DNA of 40,109 nt, from positions 1 to 40,109 of the forward strand of contig NZ_JAOVYZ010000012.1 of the NCBI RefSeq assembly GCF_026413145.1, in the 5' to 3' direction. This DNA is from Limosilactobacillus kribbianus (GTDB taxonomy: Bacteria; Bacillota; Bacilli; Lactobacillales; Lactobacillaceae). Below are positions 37,819-40,109 of the stretch, piece after piece; the stretch's first letter is position 1, and the number at the start of each line of letters is the position of its first letter. The notes beneath the pieces are model-generated. The model ran no database searches, was not told the DNA's origin, and saw only the letters and a program-made list of their open reading frames with translations. The translations under genes were made by a program, and so were the position numbers.

Positions 37819-38235
37819 ATGAAGAAAGAAGTCTATCTAACTGATACCGTGACCGATGAGTCCGGTGCTGATATTGCCGTCATGAAGGTTGTCTTGAACG
37901 GCGACGGCTCTACGCCTAACGTCATGACGGTTGGTACTGATAATCCAGTTGGCTTTAACGATGATGGTTCACCAATCTTTCCACAGATTGACGAAGACTT
38001 GCTAAAACAAGCTCAGCAAAAGATGATGGCGCAAGCTATTCAAATTCAAAAAGAGCTGACTAAGGAAAACGGCGGTGATCCGTCCAAAGTCAACGTGATT
38101 GGTGCTGAAATAGAAACCAAGCCACAGCCTACTGCTCAGCAAACCATCCAAGCTGCGATGATGAAAAGTATCGCATCGTTACAAATGCAAGTCGTGCAAT
38201 TAAAGAAAGAGGTAGCTAAGAATAATGGAAACTAA
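37819..38235 (+). CDS. Baseplate-region protein, unknown
   Basis: 138 residues: a beta-rich first half (VYLTDTVTDESGADIAVMKV) and a helical, Gln/Lys-rich second half (VQLKKEVAKNNGN). I recognise no definite family; such proteins often follow fibre genes and may be fibre-associated. RBS aggaggcc before ATG 37819. Overlaps the following small ORF by 11 bases. Confidence 0.7.
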   Translation: MKKEVYLTDTVTDESGADIAVMKVVLNGDGSTPNVMTVGTDNPVGFNDDGSPIFPQIDEDLLKQAQQKMMAQAIQIQKELTKENGGDPSKVNVIGAEIETKPQPTAQQTIQAAMMKSIASLQMQVVQLKKEVAKNNGN

Positions 38236-38359
38236 AGATGTACTAACTAAATTAGCGGTTCGCAATGCTAACCTGGAGATCGAAAACGCAACATTGCAAG
38301 CTCAAAATGACGAGTTAAAACAAAAGATTGCAGAACTACAAAATCCAAAGAAAAAGTAG
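38225..38359 (+). CDS. Small coiled-coil protein
   Basis: 44 residues from ATG 38225, inside the end of the previous gene, to TAG 38357-38359. A clean leucine-zipper-like heptad pattern (LAVRNANLEIENATLQAQND, ELKQKIAEL). It probably trimerises and may be a short shaft or adaptor piece. Position resembles XkdX-type small ORFs after fibre genes, but the sequence does not match that family as I remember it. Confidence 0.65.
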   Translation: METKDVLTKLAVRNANLEIENATLQAQNDELKQKIAELQNPKKK

Positions 38360-38367
38360 GTGATCAA

Positions 38368-39633
38368 ATGGCAACTGATATTTTAGATCAGATGAGCCAC
38401 TACAAATTCATCTACTTTGGGTTTGATCCAGCCGGAGAGAGTTCAACCAATCTATGGAAAGCCATCCCAGTTCTGAGCGGCTCTAATGATGCAATTAACT
38501 GGGTGGTTATTGCTGAGTTCCCACAGTTAGGCAACCTACGTGACGGCAACATTGCTAAATATAAGGATTACTATTGGATCACGGGGACGACCGGGTTATA
38601 CCGGACTAAAAATTTTAACGGCTTCAAAGAGTTCGATACTTCCTTCTTACAACGCGATGGTTATAAGGACGTTTGGGCGCCTGAGTTTTTCACTGATTAT
38701 AGTGGTGACTGGCATATTGTTTGGGGTGCAGTATCGGATTCACGCCATATTTATGTCGCTGATTTTGACCCAGCCACTGGTGAAGTTACTAACGCTTGGC
38801 AACCAGTCGATGAAGATCATGGCATGGACCCGCATATCTGGAAGATGAATGGTAAATATTACCTATCAATTGATGCCTATTGGTTATATGAATCAGATTC
38901 ATACTTGGGCCCATTTACGATTATTAAGAATAATATTCAACACTCAAATGAGAGTAAATCCGTCTGGTATGAAGCCGGTGAGACTTTGATTGATGGCGAT
39001 ACCATTTACTTTTATTGTGACCATATTACTGGTTCAGTGCCCGGTGTGGCCGATTCTGGTGAAATGCTGGTGCAATCAGCTAATGTGAATGACCTAAGTA
39101 ACTGGACTGGGCCCCAGGCGGTAGTTTCAACTATTAACATGCGGCATGGTTCTTTTTTAAATATGCAGGAAGTAACCAATGCTGAGGTTACCAGTGTAAA
39201 AATGAAACAGATTGGCGAATATGAACAGATCGTTAGTGTTAGTAAAGCGAACTATCGTCAGGCAATTAATGCTCTATCGACGATTTACAAGAAGATTGGA
39301 GTATTAGTCGGGGACAATTATTCATTTAACCCGCCACAACTTTCTCTGCCAGATGTGGGCTTTAACCGAGCCCTATGGCTCTATATTGTTCACTCGTTTG
39401 ACACAATTAAACTATATCTAGATCAAGTCATTGGGATTTTTCGTTCCAATGGCTTAGCTAATATCAGAACTAAAAAAGATTTTGAAGACGTGAAAATAAC
39501 TCGGCCAACAAGTCTGTTAATTGATACACATTATCAGAATGTGCTCAATGATAACTGGGCTCAGATTGAAATGGCTTTGAATGATCTGTTAAATGTTCTG
39601 AAGAAATTTCACATGATGAAGGAGGATAAATAA
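38368..39633 (+). CDS. GH43-like five-bladed propeller tail protein
   Basis: 421 residues. Residues 1-275 look like a GH43/GH32/GH68-superfamily five-bladed beta-propeller: LRDGNIAKYKDYYWI (Asp59, possible base), DVWAPEFF (103-108), MDPHIWKMNGKYYLS (Asp154), WYEAGETLIDGDTIYFY (Glu202/Glu205, possible acid) and MRHGSF (His260, metal site position). Residues 280-421 form a helical domain, probably for assembly. In a tail operon this suggests a glycan-binding or glycan-cutting receptor protein aimed at a host polysaccharide or teichoic acid. The catalytic set looks complete, though hydrolysis is unproven. RBS taggtga. Confidence 0.82.
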   Translation: MATDILDQMSHYKFIYFGFDPAGESSTNLWKAIPVLSGSNDAINWVVIAEFPQLGNLRDGNIAKYKDYYWITGTTGLYRTKNFNGFKEFDTSFLQRDGYKDVWAPEFFTDYSGDWHIVWGAVSDSRHIYVADFDPATGEVTNAWQPVDEDHGMDPHIWKMNGKYYLSIDAYWLYESDSYLGPFTIIKNNIQHSNESKSVWYEAGETLIDGDTIYFYCDHITGSVPGVADSGEMLVQSANVNDLSNWTGPQAVVSTINMRHGSFLNMQEVTNAEVTSVKMKQIGEYEQIVSVSKANYRQAINALSTIYKKIGVLVGDNYSFNPPQLSLPDVGFNRALWLYIVHSFDTIKLYLDQVIGIFRSNGLANIRTKKDFEDVKITRPTSLLIDTHYQNVLNDNWAQIEMALNDLLNVLKKFHMMKEDK

Positions 39634-39998
39634 TGGCAATTAAAGACTATTTAGTAGTAGATATAGAAAAGCCAGTAGCTACTTTTGCTGACTTGACTAA
39701 CTACTTCCAAGGACGCGTGGGCGATGCTAAAGCCTATTGCAAGCTTTGGATTAAGTCAGGCTCTAACTCAGTTGACATGAGTAACAAGAAGATGCGCTTT
39801 TACGGAAAAGATAGTAATGCGACTCCGTTTGTTGCCGCTGGAGGCTTTGACGACGATCAACCAGGTGATGATCGCCAATTAGGCCTAATTACCTTTTACT
39901 TCCCAGACGGGATTTTTCAAAAAGAGGGTAAATGGCAAGAAGCATTTTTCAAAATTCAAGATGAAAACGGTAGCGATATTTCAACCGGCAGATTGTAA
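39633..39998 (+). CDS. BppU-type baseplate protein, cut short at IS element
   Basis: 121 residues corresponding to the N-terminal BppU-like domain that anchors receptor-binding protein to the baseplate: VVDIEKPVATFADLTNYFQG, the RFYGKDSNATPFVAAGGFDD core and FYFPDGIFQKEGKWQEAFF. BppU proteins continue with a linker and more domains, but here the frame stops at 39996-39998, just after sequence typical of an IS end begins (agattgtaaaa). The final residues (GRL) are then IS-encoded. Starts at the overlapping TAATG with the GH43-like gene. Confidence 0.8.
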   Translation: MAIKDYLVVDIEKPVATFADLTNYFQGRVGDAKAYCKLWIKSGSNSVDMSNKKMRFYGKDSNATPFVAAGGFDDDQPGDDRQLGLITFYFPDGIFQKEGKWQEAFFKIQDENGSDISTGRL

Positions 39999-40109
39999 AA
40001 TTTAAGTTGAACATTTAAGTGGACAGAAAAACCCATCAAGGTCTTTAATGGTGTTACCACACAATCCATTAGAAAGAAGGACCTTGATGAGCACCACTAT
40101 TTTATCATT
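39990..40109 (+). mobile_element. Left end of an IS30-family-like insertion sequence
   Basis: From about 39990 the sequence changes to an AT-rich non-coding end followed by CATCAAGGTC (40034-40043)/GACCTTGATG (40080-40089) and TAATGG (40046-40051)/CCATTA (40066-40071), a nested hairpin before a transposase-like start. The arrangement and the first codons resemble IS30-family elements of lactobacilli. The precise boundary and target duplication cannot be verified as the right end is outside the window. Confidence 0.6.
40087..40109 (+). CDS. Transposase start, truncated by window end
   Basis: ATG 40087 preceded by agaaagaagg opens a frame MSTTILS that runs off the window. This start resembles IS30-family transposases of lactobacilli, but seven residues are too few to prove it. 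The start codon is inside the 10-bp stem noted for the element. Confidence 0.5.

Overview
The window is the left part of a bacterium/prophage junction. Positions 1-2190 are the start of a competence comG operon (comGA, comGB and the first codons of comGC). The remainder is a temperate siphophage inserted inside comGC by a large serine integrase. Gene style (SPP1/TP901-1-like morphogenesis genes, ImmR/ImmA-type repressor pair, ArpU regulator, BppU-type baseplate, LPxTG protein, IS30-like element) points to a lactobacillus, most plausibly a Limosilactobacillus-like species; the genus is inference. The window ends inside an insertion sequence in the baseplate region, so the holin, endolysin and attR lie outside.

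Layout. 2180-3670: attL, integrase terminator and integrase (minus). 3740-4034: a small plus-strand gene with its own promoter. 4012-6766 (minus): the lysogeny operon: CI/ImmR repressor, ImmA protease (C-terminus altered by a frame change), a six-TM K+ channel, a small helical protein, a gene remnant, a lipoprotein and a DUF2513-like protein. 6767-6920: divergent promoter region. 6921-14353 (plus): early operon: Cro, Rha/KilAC antirepressor, five tiny ORFs, Gam-like protein, ERF recombinase, SSB, replication initiator containing a probable iteron origin, DnaC-like loader, RusA, zinc-ribbon protein, an LPxTG surface protein and other small genes. 14434-14976: ArpU-type late activator and seven phased 11-bp repeats. 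About 15000-15965: no protein gene, but a dense succession of long perfect fold-backs, a tRNA and a tRNA-like element, closed by a strong terminator; this looks like a giant ornate phage RNA of the GOLLD/ROOL kind. 15980-17668: a small basic protein and an adenine methyltransferase split into two frames. 17680-17870: a very compact locus with a 20-residue hydrophobic peptide, a hairpin that buries its ribosome-binding site, and an antisense promoter and terminator, which together look like an undescribed type I toxin-antitoxin module. 17920-39998: terminase, portal, head, connector, tail, tape measure, Dit, Tal, fibre and receptor-binding genes, with programmed frameshift candidates in the major tail protein and tail chaperone.

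How it works together. ImmR with ImmA should hold lysogeny and drive cargo that may protect the lysogen (channel, lipoprotein). After induction Cro, the antirepressor and the replication genes are made; ArpU then switches on the structured RNA and late region. Tal and the tape measure each carry a lysozyme-like domain, Tal also an M23 endopeptidase, and the tail tip carries a GH43-like propeller, so the virion has several cell-wall or glycan-active parts. Insertion in comGC should disable the host transformation pilus while the prophage is resident.
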